Shown here piece by piece: positions 36,588-48,065 of a stretch of DNA of 64,000 bases. Position 1 is the first letter of the stretch. Each line of letters starts with the position of its first letter. Source of the DNA: Ceriagrion tenellum (taxonomy: Eukaryota; Arthropoda; Insecta; Odonata; Coenagrionidae); assembly GCA_963169105.1 (NCBI GenBank), contig OY720642.1, positions 77,602,716 to 77,666,715 on the forward strand, read 5' to 3'. The notes under the pieces are model-generated. The model did no database searches, was not told the origin of the DNA, and was given only the letters and a program-made list of their open reading frames with translations. The position numbers and the translations under genes were made by a program.

Positions 36588-36735
36588 CGAGGCGCCTTAT
36601 ATACATATCTACTAAGGCGCATAATAGGCGCTTGGTGAAGGCGCCATATATGCATATCCAATAAGGCGCATCATGGGCGCCTTGAAAGGTGAAAAGGCAC
36701 TAGTGCCTGCCTAAGGCACCCATAAGGCGCCTTTT
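36588..36735. repeat. Tandem repeat rich in AAGGCGCC
   Basis: Two units of about 50 bp share GGCGCC, 'catatc.a.taaggcgcat' and a second GGCGC block. A looser tail of 'aaggcac / aaggcgcc' words follows. AGGCGCCT is self-complementary. Confidence 0.75.
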
Positions 36736-37079
36736 GGGGCTAGTTTGCTACATGTATAGCTTGTTCTAGTTTTCAGTATCTTCAACAATATTACCTCTGC
36801 AGTTCTTCCAAGACCTTGTACACTTGTGATTATCTCCGTCAATTTGGTATTCATCGTTCCTCTAACATACCCCATTCCAATTGATTCAAGTAAAAATATT
36901 TTCTGCTTTGGCGCATCTCGCTATGATCCTTATTTATATTGAGTTGAAAAATATATTTTTGAACATTTGTTCAGAACTTAGTGACATAATATACGAATTC
37001 CCCAGGGAATACTATTTGAATACACTCACAGGCTCTAATAATGTAGCCCACCGGTCAAAAATTTACAGAAACACAAAAT

Positions 37080-37235
37080 GATACATCGGGCCAGCATCGT
37101 ATTAATGTTGGCAAGTGGTGTAGGAAACGGTACCTAAAGCCAATGTTGGCCCAATGTTGGTGTTAGGTCGGCTTGGTCGGCCAACTTAGCCGACACAAAG
37201 CCGACATCGGTCCAACATCGGGCCAGTAGGTGATG
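37080..37235. repeat. Second GGCCAACATTGG-type minisatellite
   Basis: Words such as AATGTTGGCCCAATGTTGG, GCCGACATCGGTCCAACATC and ATCGGGCCAG recur, as in the 28.7 kb array but more diverged. Confidence 0.7.
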
Positions 37236-37239
37236 CTAA

Positions 37240-38160
37240 CTGGGATAGGTTGAAGTAGTAGTATTTCCGTTTAACTTTATGTGCTCAACTTCGGCTCGTT
37301 TGTTCTTTACGCTACGGAAATGGCTTACCACTAACTTTACATCATCTTCACAGTGATGCACGTCGGTTCGTTCTATTCTATGCCTGTGTGTGTTATTTCT
37401 TTGATCTTAACTGGAGGTGCTAAATAACGAGATTTTCTTCGATGTTACTCCGTTCTCTTGAGTGCGCGTAATGCAATTATTTTCGCTATGTAGGTTACAT
37501 TTATGTATTTGAGATTCCCAAAAGTTTCCGTCGCAATGATCATTGTCAAGACCTCCAAAGATATTCGCTAAACTAATTCACTTGGATGCTGCATTCAGAT
37601 CTGTTTTCGAACGTCAATTCTACTAGCTGACTAACTCTCTAGCATAATTAATACCTACAGTACTCGAAAATCCTACTTCAATACAAGTGTTCTTGAACTC
37701 AGTAGTCAATTACATTTCGTTATGTTCACGGCAAGTACGCCGGTTCAGTACGACTCAGTTCAGTACGACTCAGTTCAGTTCAGAGAGTTCAGTACGGAGC
37801 CCGATGAGTTTGATATTTTTTACATTTTCCGAGGGCTAATGTAAAAATGGCGTAGTCCAAAGTAATTCAATCATCCATTAAAACTCATTAAAAGAGGGAT
37901 AGAGGCAATAGTTATCCAAGAGTTGTTATTTCGATAGTTGGCGTGAGCTCAAGTAGTTGTCTGGTACGAGAGAATAAACAGAAGCGAACGCAAACATGAT
38001 TCGTTGAATCTTGCTTCCTTTCAATGCTGACGTTCCTTCGACCATATACTTGTGTCATCAGATCGCAGACAGGATGGGCAGAGAGGAGCCAACAAGCCCA
38101 TAATGATTTTTATTACATAAATCTCCAATTGGCACGATAAAAAGCATCATCATTATTAGT
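37240..38160. other. Unassigned stretch
   Basis: No gene. 37,738-37,800 has a short direct repeat of 'agtacgactcagttc'. Confidence 0.4.
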
Positions 38161-38162
38161 CG

Positions 38163-38335
38163 TTAAAAATCCTAAGATTGGTTGACTGCAGCCCTCCACT
38201 CTTCCCTGTCGAATTCTAGTTCCCTTACCTCCTGGTATCTCTCCTTATGTACTTCCTTCTTTATTTGATCTATGACCTTATTCCAGGGTCTTCCTCTGGG
38301 GACTTATCCCTCTATTTTACCTTCAATACGATCAA
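38163..38335 (-). repeat. LINE A 3' end
   Basis: Begins 'cctaagattggttgactgca' and 'ccctccact', matching the 17.9 kb LINE A tail. It is about 170 bp and runs directly into a plus-strand LINE B copy. Confidence 0.75.
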
Positions 38336-39172
38336 AAACATTAACTCTTCAGATACAGTTAAATATCTTGGAATTAAGTTACTTCTGATATATCTTGAGG
38401 AATACACATACATAACATATGCGGCACAGCATTAAAGAAACTAGGTTTTGTTGAGCGTATGATAGGAAGGTCCTCGGATGAAAAAATAAAAGAGAGATGA
38501 TGCTACTTTGCTCCGGTCAGGCCACAACTCAAAAACGCCGCGAGCATTTGGGACCCTGGTCATAAATATTTAACCAAAACAATTAATAAAATACAAAGAA
38601 AAGCTGCACTCTTCGTTAAAAACTGCTACGAGCGAACATATAGTGTATCGCAGCTTTTAGAGGGATTAAGGCGGGATCCCCTAGGGACTCGGAGGCTACA
38701 CGCTAGGCTTAGCTTGAGAAATTCAGAACTCATGTGTTTCAGAGCGACACGGAGAATATTACCGAGCCGCCTCACTACATTTCTAAGTCTGACAGAAGCG
38801 ATAAGAGAAATACATTGCCGAACAGATAGGTACAAAAACTCGTTCTATCCGCGCACAATAAGCGAGCACAATAAAAGCACGGCTTTCCGATCTTTCCTCT
38901 TCATTTCGGCATTGAAACTTTTCAGCCACTCTTCCATGATTGAAGCCGTGTTCTATTATGTTTTATTATGTCTCCATGTTACCTGCAGATTCTTAACGTT
39001 CAACTTGTACAATATGCGATACAATAAAAACAGGGCTCCACTCAACACTCTCCCATAATACACACCACCATTTCACCTCCCAAAACCTAATCCCTTACAT
39101 ATTTACAAGTCTGGTGTCCTAACACCTACTGTCATATTCCCATGCGGCGACTCACAGGGTAGTGTGTAGATG
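38336..39172 (+). pseudogene. LINE B C-terminal region and 3' end
   Basis: Encodes, in broken frames, TVKYLGIKL, HSIKETR, RSSDEK, RPQLKNAASIWDPGHKYLTK and ARFVKNCYERTY-like sequence, then the 3' tail ending TGTGTAGATGTAGA. It corresponds to the second half of the 3.3-4.4 kb copy. The minus-strand frame at 38626-38835 is a shadow. Confidence 0.85.
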
Positions 39173-39556
39173 TAGATTTAAAATATACAGGCTTAACTAT
39201 GAGAAAATAAAAGACATACGGTAACACATATGTTACCACCCGTACAGAATTTACGAATCTCCCCCGAGAATTCTCCCCAGAACCACCGCTGACTTGTGAC
39301 ATCACCTCCAGGTTTCACCTTTTAGTGACGTTTTCAGCTTTTGGAGCCGAAAAGGACCTCAGTTAAAACATCGGTGTCGTCTTTGAGTTACTGACAGACA
39401 GTTAATGACATAGGTAACATATTGAAACCGAAATTAAACGTAAGAGGCCATTTAAGGATTACGTTTGGCGTTTAGGGGGTTAGGCAAGTTGAGCTCGTAA
39501 TTCGTAAAATGCCTCCAGTTATTAAATTAAACAGAATACATATCCTTAAAAAAGTA

Positions 39557-39562
39557 TTTATT
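39557..39562 (-). promoter_or_regulatory. Poly(A) signal AATAAA
   Basis: AATAAA on the minus strand, 168 bp past the stop of the candidate terminal exon at 39731-39813. Confidence 0.5.
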
Positions 39563-39730
39563 TTGCTTTCAACGAAGTTCTGGATGCTACATATCATAAT
39601 ACAGAAAAAGAAATCACACTAGAGAAACTACATTAAAAAAGAGAAGCCACGATAAAGGAAGAGGAGAGTTACACGGATGAGGACACAGCCGATCTATGGA
39701 GCTGACCCCAATAGTCCATGGAGCTGTGCT

Positions 39731-39813
39731 TCATACTGATGGTGGTCTTCCGTGAGAAGATTCCTGGCGTTGAGTCTTGGTATGACGGAGCGTCTCCCAC
39801 AGCGTACCCTGTA
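39731..39813 (-). CDS. Candidate terminal exon, unknown protein
   Basis: Follows a good acceptor (CGATTTCAG, AG at 39815-39814). Joined in phase to the exon at 41151-41501, it reads RVQGTLWETLRHTKTQRQE and then SSHGRPPSV with a TGA at 39731-39733. The alternative frame also stays open (YRVRCGRRSVIPRL...) to a TAG, so the frame is inferred from the upstream exon. The intervening 1.3 kb intron holds a LINE B tail and a small decayed reverse transcriptase piece. No family is recognised. Confidence 0.35.
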
Positions 39814-39969
39814 CTGAAATCGAAAAAAGCGGATATGTGTATCCGATAAGAATGTTTTCACAATCGCTGCGGTGCATCACAATACAATGCTACCACATAT
39901 GATTATACAGAAAAAGAAATTACACTAGAAAATACAAGCGCGACACGGTTTCTAAAAGGATAAATCCTG

Positions 39970-40125
39970 CACATTGAGCTCCACTGAATACACTCCTATA
40001 ATACACGTCACCATTTCACCTCCCAAAACCATATCCCTTACATCTTTACACGGTTGGTGTCCTCACATTCCCTGCCAGACGTCCATGCGGCGGCTCGCAG
40101 GGTAGTAAGTAGATGTATATGTAGA
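39970..40125 (+). repeat. LINE B 3' tail
   Basis: About 155 bp containing CACGTCACCATTTCACCTCC, 'catgcggcggctcgcagggt' and a final AGTAGATGTATATGTAG. It lies inside the proposed intron on the opposite strand. Confidence 0.85.
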
Positions 40126-40189
40126 AAATTCAATTAGCACTGTTTTCCTACAATATTTTAGCCTCAGGAAAAAATAACATTCCAATTGA

Positions 40190-40400
40190 TACTAATTTTC
40201 TTTACTTTACACAGGTATTCGATGAAGTGTCCCATGGAAACTAATCAAATAAAAATAAATACCGAACTAAAAAGTAAAAACCTTACAGATTACATAACGA
40301 CGCTAATTCATGGGTTAGAAAATTCTAAAGAAATTAGTACAAAGGGTTGTTTTAGACTTCATATGACATTTTCTTCAGCTCTGCTCTCATGTATGCAGTA
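40190..40400 (+). pseudogene. Possible LINE reverse transcriptase scrap
   Basis: QVFDEVSHGN, then in another frame NLTDYITTLIHGLENSKEI, faintly resembles the palm motif A region (KAFDxVxHxxL) of LINEs. There is no other support. Confidence 0.25.
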
Positions 40401-41150
40401 ATTTAATTCTCACGCATTACTATATTTGATATTATACAATAGCGAGTTTCACTGCTATAAAGGAAATAATATTGAATTGATTGAATGACGTATTCCTTAT
40501 TCCATGTACTCCCAATGAATGCCGGTTATTTCTGGGTAAATACATAAATTGATAATGGAAAATTATTTGTCACTACCCTAATTAGACTATGTCAAATAAC
40601 TAATGGCCAAACGTGTGAGCTGCATTCCACCAACACGACTTACAAGAGGCATGCTGAAAAAAATCTATTACAAATCGCGAAATACTAAATTTTCAAAAGT
40701 TTGCACGTTCACTTCGTAACACGTATTTAGATACATAGTGAAGATGCAAATGGCGCTTGTATTTCACACTAAACATCAATTTTGGAGAGTTCCTTTATTT
40801 ACAACATTTAGCGGCAAAATAAAACAGTGCCGTGGAGAAATCTTTATTTGCTTTTTATATCGAGTTAACAGCAGGCAGAAAAGTATACGACATTGCGCTT
40901 GAGGACATTTTTCATGGAAATAATTGACTACACTTCCTTAAGTAGGGGGCCTTGGTCTCCTTAAGTGGAGGGCCTCTAATGGGAGTTGCTGACGCCTACA
41001 GTACCACCTTAAAGAGACTTCTTACTTGAGGAGGACCTTAAGGCGTTAATGTAGACCCGGCATATGCCCATCTCCGAAGCCGGACATTTTCTTCCTGATA
41101 TTCAAGGAAAAGGAATAGTTCTCGTATTGGGACTTAGGAAAAAGCCTTAC

Positions 41151-41501
41151 CGCGTATGACATCCGAGACATCGTGAGCTAGGACGCTTGCTGAGTACGGG
41201 GGCTCAGTGAGGAGCTCCATGGACCATTTTGGCCTATTCCTTAGATCAGCTTTGTCATCATCCGAGTAGCTCGCCGCCTCCATAAACGTCGGCCACCCTT
41301 CTTCTCTCCCTGGATCTTACTTTGGTAGGCCACTTTCGCCATTGCAAGTTTGCAGTCATCAGTAACGCAAGGGTCCATGGATCCCTTCATTATATTAGGG
41401 GAGCACTTTGAGCTATAGGTTTGTGGTGGGGCCCCTGTAGCAAGTGTAAGTCTTGCTCAAAAGTTATCCGTGTTTATCAGTAGACAAGCTGAGCAGTCGA
41501 T
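41151..41501 (-). CDS. Candidate exon, unknown protein
   Basis: Bounded by a strong acceptor (TTTCTTTTTCAG, AG at 41503-41502) and donor CGCG|GTAAGG (41150-41149). One frame from ATG 41283-41281 reads MEAASYSDDDKADLRNRPKW, then SMELLTEPPYSASVLAHDVS and DVIR. Spliced to 39813 it gives 71 residues. A second overlapping frame begins MKGSMDPCVTDDCKLAMAKV and ends in TAA, so the upstream part may be 5' UTR with a short ORF, or the two frames may be one protein with a frameshift. The block is GC-richer than its surroundings. No homologue is recognised. Confidence 0.35.
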
Positions 41502-41504
41502 CTG

Positions 41505-42400
41505 AAAAAGAAAAAAAATTACATACATTCATACGGGAGATCATTTTACTGGTACATATGTTTTACAGGTAAGAACTGGACGAAACTGAAACTGGCTATC
41601 GATTAATGGCGTTCAAAAGGCGAGTGTTATCATTTTGAGAGGAGCTATAAATAGTTAAGTCAGTTCCTGAATACCAGATTATTATCCAAATCCGCATGAG
41701 CACCCGAAAAGACCTGATTTTTTTTATTTTTATGTAAGATTTAATTTTGTAAACTGCTCCACAATCCCTGCCATAGGTTGTGATCTGGGGCATCGCGATC
41801 CATAAACTCTGGGTAAACCGGTGTTTCTCCGGGCCAGTCTCATGTACTGTAGAGGATTATCTCAGAAAATGCTAGTTAAATGAAATAAATCGAATTTTTA
41901 CGTCTTTTCATTGAATAAAAACAGATCTTGGTCGGAGTATTCCATTTACTTGCGACTTAATGTGATAAGGACGGTAAATCTTCAACACACCACAGCAAAT
42001 TAGTAAACCACGAAAATGAGTAAAGTACAACGGGGATAATTCACAATCGCATATTTCGCCATACCTTCCCCAACATGTCGATCTACTAACAGGGTTTTCT
42101 CTCAGGTGGTTCATGTCTAATTAATCTTAAATGATTATAAAAGGAAGGAAAGTGGACTATCTTTAATTTGCAACCTGAATTATTTAACGAAAATAAACCC
42201 ATTTCATGTTGTACTTGCACTTTGGTGAATTTATATGTGAAAGGGTGAAATTCATCTCTCTCTCTCTACCACAGTAAATTTAAGCAGGACCACCGTCAAT
42301 TATCAAGAGGGTAACGAACCAGGTAAGAAATAAGAATAAGAAAGGAAGTATATATTAGGGATAGAAGGATTAACTTTGCAATTCCACATTGTAAAAGATT
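41505..42400. other. Unassigned stretch upstream of candidate exon
   Basis: No further exon seen. It may hold the 5' end of the candidate gene. 42253-42265 is a short TC repeat. Confidence 0.35.
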
Positions 42401-42404
42401 TATT

Positions 42405-42442
42405 TACGACCGGTTTCGCCGCAGTGCAGCATCATAAGGTAC
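42405..42442 (-). ncRNA. Hammerhead-like motif, near-complete core
   Basis: The minus strand reads GTACCTTATGATGCTGC, ACT, GCGGC, GAAAC, CGGTCGTAAAT. CTTATGA differs by one base from the hammerhead CUGAUGA box. GCTGC/GCGGC forms a 5 bp stem (one G-U) with an ACT loop, and GAAAC follows at once. It ends next to an AT-rich stretch. Penelope-like retroelements are known to carry such ribozymes, but no Penelope protein is present here. Confidence 0.35.
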
Positions 42443-42566
42443 ACAGACATATTTTCCACTCCATATGTACACATGAAATTCTATGGATGAAGGAGAGGGG
42501 GCAGGTGAAGGGGAGGGAGGGGAAGTCACAGGTAAGGCGTTGGGAAGGTATTGGGTTGGATGGGTG

Positions 42567-42680
42567 GGGGTGGGAGGCTCTATGTGGGGTGAGGAGCTAG
42601 GGTAGGTTACCTTACCTGGTTCGTTACCTTTCCTGGGTAGGTTACCCTAGCTCCTAACCCCACATAGAGCCTCCCACCCC
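42567..42680. repeat. Inverted repeat with 37 bp arms
   Basis: 42567-42603 and 42644-42680 are reverse complements with one mismatch, around a 40-base loop that repeats 'gtaggttacc'. Confidence 0.9.
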
Positions 42681-42716
42681 ATACGGTGGTTCGCAGGGTA
42701 GTATGTAGATGTAGAA
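42680..42716 (+). repeat. LINE B extreme 3' tail
   Basis: The segment 'ggtggttcgcagggtagtat' followed by GTAGATGTAGA is the last ~35 bp of LINE B. It is fused to the hairpin. Confidence 0.65.
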
Positions 42717-42827
42717 AGGAAGCGTGAAGTGAGAATGACTTGAATCGCTTTTATTCGTGGTATACAAACGATTTTCCTTAGCAGAAAATTACAATACAGA
42801 CTCGAGTACCACGCGCACCGTTGTAAT

Positions 42828-43253
42828 ATCGCGTCTACACTGACCACTTAAGTGAGTACTTAATTGTACCTTTCACTTAAGTGCAACGTGTAGACGCGCT
42901 CTCATCCCTTCAGTGACAAGTCCACTAAGTGGACATGGGGACCCCTAATTAAGTGGACTTGGTTGATATCAATTGTGTTCCTTCGAGGTGATCGAGGCCT
43001 CGTCTTCGATAGGTCAAGAAGTTTCGATAGTCACCCGCATCATACTTGTGTTTCTCATTATTTATAAGAGGCGTTGAGTTTTGTGCTGTTATGCGTATTT
43101 AGAAATCACCAAAATATACTCAAACACTCGCGCGATGCAAAGTTCTTTCCATGAAAACTAGCTGTGTCTACGGTAGATTTAATATTTGCGCGTAGAAGCT
43201 CATCTGCCTTTAAGTAATCCCTACTTAAGTGCACGTGCAATGTAGACGAGGCA
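42828..43253. repeat. MITE-like element rich in CTTAAG
   Basis: The left end CGCGTCTACACTGACCACTT and the reverse-complemented right end CCTCGTCTACATTGCACGTG form imperfect terminal inverted repeats. CACTTAAGTG-type words (self-complementary) recur inside. No coding capacity. Confidence 0.55.
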
Positions 43254-43254
43254 T

Positions 43255-44630
43255 AAGACGCGAAACTTGTTTTTATAAATGTCGGATAAAAAATTGACGG
43301 TTTTCTACTTTCTCCTAGCGCGATATTTTTGGGGCCGAATGAGTTTCGACCAATATCAAAGATTTCCGTTACCATTTTTACGTTTGTTTCCCCACCATAC
43401 ACTGAGAAAACTAATCGCTTCTCATTCAAATAAAACTAGTTCTCGGGTGTTTAATTTGTGAGTAAGGGTTGAGGCACCGAGCTCTGATTTTAAGTTTCTA
43501 CAGGCCGCTTTACACGGTACATTATATTGTATGTACAAACGAATGTATCATAGAATGTTCATGAAACTGAATGGAAATAGAGCAGGTTCTATTTCCCGTT
43601 AAGTCATTCAGACAATCAGAAAATGTGCCGCTTTACACGATACAATTTTCCTCAAGCAAGAGTTCATACATCCGTTTATACAATAGAATGTACCGGCCTT
43701 ACCAGCTACCATAGTGGTTTTCACGGAAGGCACAGAGACAAGGAACTCGTGTTAGGCGCGCACCCCAATTTTCAACTACGATTACTGTGTGAAAATGTGC
43801 GCGTGGTACACGGGTCTATACAGTTTTCATACAAAAAGTAAGAATGCGACACGGGTGAATATGATATTTTCTGCAGTACACCGATTAGTCCGACCATTGA
43901 TTGCATTGTAATTTACGAAAATAATTAAACTTCTGGTGCTTATTTTACCTGCGATTTTACATGGCTATGTGTTTCATTCTGCAATATGTACGACTGTCTT
44001 ATATTTAATGATTTCAAAACTTGCTAGGCCGAGAAATCTCCGTTGAGGAATTATCAGCCATCCGGACGTGAGAAAGCATTTTCCCCCCGCCGGCCTCCGA
44101 GTGATTACGTCACAGCGGGGTAAGCTTAGAAATAATTCCATTGATCCATGGGTAAAGAAATCAGGATGAAGTTGAGCGTTTTACATTTTTTCGGCTAAAT
44201 AAGGATTTCAACCCCAAATCTTGAGTCAAGATAATTTGAATATGTAAAAAAAGAAACATCTATATTGATTCCAATATGTATCATATACGAGTAAGATATA
44301 AGAAATAAGAGGTAAAATTACGCCTTTGACTTTAATTCTGACAACAAACTTGGATAGCCCTATTTTCGTTCCTTGAGGCCTTTCTCACGTGGCTCCTTCT
44401 TACACCAATCTTGTACCTCCATGCAATGTTTCATTGTAATCGGTTATCAATTTACCTGTAATTTGGAAACATATAAATCACTGGTTTAGGGCCACTGGGT
44501 TCTGTGGGGACTGCCATCCTCATATTTCGAACAATTGTCCGCATAATGGAGTGGAACTTTGGAAAGTTGATTTGGAAAGCATTTTTTTTTATTTACGAGT
44601 ATTTTCGTGCTTATACAGTCCAGACTGCAG
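43255..44630. other. Unassigned stretch
   Basis: 43,504-43,640 contains 'ggccgctttacacggtaca' and a later 'gccgctttacacgatacaat', possibly one end of a further MITE. Nothing else was recognised. Confidence 0.35.
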
Positions 44631-44632
44631 TG

Positions 44633-44705
44633 ACGTTACCACTGCCGCATGATGCAAACAGAGGCCAGCATACTGGATCCGCCTATCACCCAATTTTCTT
44701 CCCTT
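44633..44705 (+). repeat. Direct repeat, copy 1
   Basis: ACGTTACCACTGCCGCATGA through 'tactggatccgcc' and 'caattttcttccct' recurs at 45234-45342. Confidence 0.85.
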
Positions 44706-45233
44706 ACAGCTTAACCCAACCAGCGGTTGTTACCAGCCGTTCTTAATTTGGGAAATGCACAACACACATCAAACGTATTTTATACTGTTTATATATAGTA
44801 TAGTATAGTATAATATAGCTTCAATTCTGAACATTGAAAAAATGATTTCATTTCTTTGATTCATTATTTGGAATGAAAAATGAAAAAAATGTTCTTGTTT
44901 TTTAATACAAAGTTATTTTTTTCCTATCTTAACTGACAAATTGTCAGCTGATAATAGAAATATAACAAAGAAATACTTATTTATTTTTATCAGCAAACAC
45001 TTGGGGTATTCAATGGTTTTACATCCATAATTTTGGAAAGTAATTTAAAATATTTGAATGCGGAAAATTCCACTCCTCCCTCCCCCCCCCTCTCCGGAAA
45101 AAGTGTCACACAGGGCGGTCCCCATTCGCCCACCTCTAGCTACTCCACCACCAGACCGAAGAGCTAAAGGCGCTACAATGTTTTATGCCATAATACGAAG
45201 AAACCTGCTAATTTGGGAAGAAGTAAGAAAAGT

Positions 45234-45342
45234 AAACGTTACCACTGCCGCATGATGCAAACAGAGGCCAACATACTGGATCCTATGAATTCTTCGGCTA
45301 TCTTGTATACTGGATCCGCCAGTCACACAATTTTCTTCCCTA
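45234..45342 (+). repeat. Direct repeat, copy 2 with internal insertion
   Basis: Same as 44633-44705 but with about 34 extra bases ending in a second TACTGGATCC, so the extra piece is flanked by a 10 bp repeat. Confidence 0.85.
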
Positions 45343-45918
45343 TCCTGGGTTTTAGGTTTAATATTTACTGATTGAATGAACTTCAATTACGGTGGACAGA
45401 CTAAAGCTCACAAAAAAGACAACAATGGAAAACGGCGCCTCCGTGGCTAAACTGGCTATAGCAGTCATTGTCAGCGCGATATTAAGGGACACGGGAACCA
45501 ATCAATTTTCTCAGGGAAAAATCATTTTTTAAGCATTCCCTTCATCTCACTGGCATTCCCTTGTAGGCTGTATGGGCCTGCGCTGAATTCACGCGTGGTT
45601 ATCGGAATACAAATCTTCGACTGTGACCTGTGACCACAACTAATTGGGCAATTAGAATTATAGAAAGCACTTACTCGGAACAAATTCCCGGAATGAATGG
45701 TCCAAGATGTCTCTTGGAGTAGCAGTATTTTTGCGTAGTCTTGTTGGCTTTCAGCGGATATTTGACGCTCTTGATTCTTGGAGAGGAAGTTAAACGAGAT
45801 ATGCCGCTTCACTTATCGATTTCCTCGCAGACGCAATCACAGAAATTTTTCACCATAATGATATCACCAGTTTCCGAAAAAGAATCGGATGAATTGAATT
45901 CAGGTGGGGTTCTGTATA

Positions 45919-46219
45919 TACCGGTCGAGATAATCTCGGTCACGTAACTAAGGAGTCACGTGGTACAACAAAGAAAAAAGTTCGAGATTTTGGTGAGTTT
46001 TACACAACCAGATAGATATCTTAAGCGTCTCATTTGTTCTTTATTGTATCTCTTACTCGTACATAAAAATACATTAACTCTATTACCGCGAGAAGAACTC
46101 GATTTGAAAGGCTGCGTGAGATTTTTACACGTGGTTCAAATACACCATAATCTCGAACCCATCGTGATTGAACCAAGAGACTCCTTCGTGACGTGCTCGG
46201 AATTATCTCGGGCGGTTCA
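45919..46219. repeat. ~297 bp MITE with long TIRs, copy 1
   Basis: The left end CCGGTCGAGATAATCTCGG, with 'cacgtaactaaggagtcacg', is mirrored at the right by (reverse complement) CCGCCCGAGATAATTCCGAG with 'cacgtcacgaaggagtctct'. The TIRs are about 50 bp and the body is non-coding. The open frames of 111 and 89 codons across it arise from the inverted symmetry. Confidence 0.85.
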
Positions 46220-47007
46220 AATACAAGCTCCATGGAGACGAAGGCGAATGAGAAATGCTTACTCACCAATCGGTTCCCTTGGAAACGCAATCTAATCACT
46301 CTTTACGCCAAATGATATCACGATAGTGTAAAAAAATTACCGTTACTTGATGGCACAGAGCGATCATGAATGAGCTGGTGATGCAAACTTAGTCAATGGT
46401 TGCGCCGAAATCATCATCATGCGTTGATTATAGTTGAGTATTGGCAGCCAAAACATTTAAGAAATACTATGTTATGTTAATTAATGTGTTACCTAATATA
46501 CGGTTGTTTACTTTTTTGTGGACTTTGAGAATGAAGAGAAGTATCTGCTATGATTAAGAGTTTATGGTAAAAATAATCGATAAGAAAGTTCATATTAATG
46601 AGAAGAAGTGGTTTAATTTTAAGAAGCTTACACCATAGTTACCATCAATTATGTCGACAATTCCATCGACAAATTTTGTTTAACATATTCGTATTAAGGA
46701 AATCAAAGACAAGAGCATATCTTCATGAGCGCAGCCTATTTAACGGAGCCAAACATTTGAACCCTCTCTTTCAGGAGAAAGCACAGTCTTATTGCAGACG
46801 GCGCCAAATTATAATTTTAAAAAAGGGGGAAAACAATTCTCAGCCAAAAACTTATATGTAATTAATCTCCTATTTAGAGTAAATCTTCATAGTAAAAGCA
46901 ATTACTTAAAATATTTCTAAGTCCAGTAATTCATCAAGTAAAACTCGGCGCACTTTAGTTATCGTTTGACTCCAAAAGAGGTAAAGGTCCGACAACAGGT
47001 CTCAGGG

Positions 47008-47110
47008 TCTACATCAACTAATCACCATGCAAACCATCTCCAGAGTGTGTGGAACGGGGTGATTTCACACCAGACATGCAACTCTCGTCCCAATCAGCAA
47101 CTAGGCGATG
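47008..47110 (-). repeat. LINE 3' end, variant group, copy 3
   Basis: CTACATCAACTAATCACCATG, 'gcaaacc' and 'ggtgatttcacaccagacat' resemble the first 80 bp of the 33.7 kb LINE tail. It is short and diverged. Confidence 0.5.
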
Positions 47111-48065
47111 ACCAAAAGCAAGATCGTATGATACCTCCGATTGCCGATAGAACAACAATTAGTATATCGCATTGGACGACTCTGGACCAAAACCAGCCAA
47201 TAGAACATAGCGCGGAAAAACCAAGCAAGTACCATTTCGAAAAACATTTTAACATGCTGCACACGGGTTGGAATACGACTGCTAATTAGTATTACTAATA
47301 TTATTCACTCATGAATACTACGATACATTAATTCATATAGAAACAAAAATTGAAGCGAGTCATTTAATGCGGGATGAGGCGATGGTAATGATAAGTTACC
47401 TCGCCGATACTTTTAGTAACTCGGAATAGTTTATGTAGAACAACACATGGTAATTGCGTTACCACAACTAGCTTTCACACTTTCAGTCAGAACAGATCGT
47501 CGGCTTTTCCCTCATCTAAGGCTGGAAATCATCCATCGATCACTATCTGAAATCTTAACGTCTTAGATTAATGCACTTCTAGTACTTAGCTTTGACGCAA
47601 AGATTTGGATACGTAAACAGAAAATAAAAAAACTTGAAGAGGAAGAACACATAATAATTGCCCTCTTAGTCATAACAGGGAAGAATACTTTTACTCACTT
47701 GGAGACATATTCCTGTTTCTCGTTTTTACTTGTATTCGGATAGAGTTTTATTGGCCTCACGTTTCGTTACATACTTCAGTAACATTTCCCTTCTCCACTT
47801 TTTCCTCATACTGGAAGTACTTTGTTTAAGCCCATTGAATCACATCAGCTTTGGCGTTATCATTTCCAATATTTCTCTTTCGTATTAGAGGTGATCGCAG
47901 GGCATGATTGTTCATTGTATATTTTTGAGTCAAAAAAATGTCGGGTCATATGCCGCATAGGTACATTTATTTATGCGATAAAACTCGTCTTATATAGAGT
48001 AATTAGACATAAGAATTCAATTGACGAAATCTTCTCGGGTCCTCCACCGGGATAAGCTTTTCACT

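Noticed and set aside
43500..43860. Second Harbinger or hAT MITE starting GGCCGCTTTACACG
   Set aside because: Only one end could be seen; no inverted partner or target-site duplication.
46030..46299. Overlapping open frames of 111 and 89 codons on opposite strands
   Set aside because: They lie across a MITE with long inverted repeats, so symmetry keeps both strands open.
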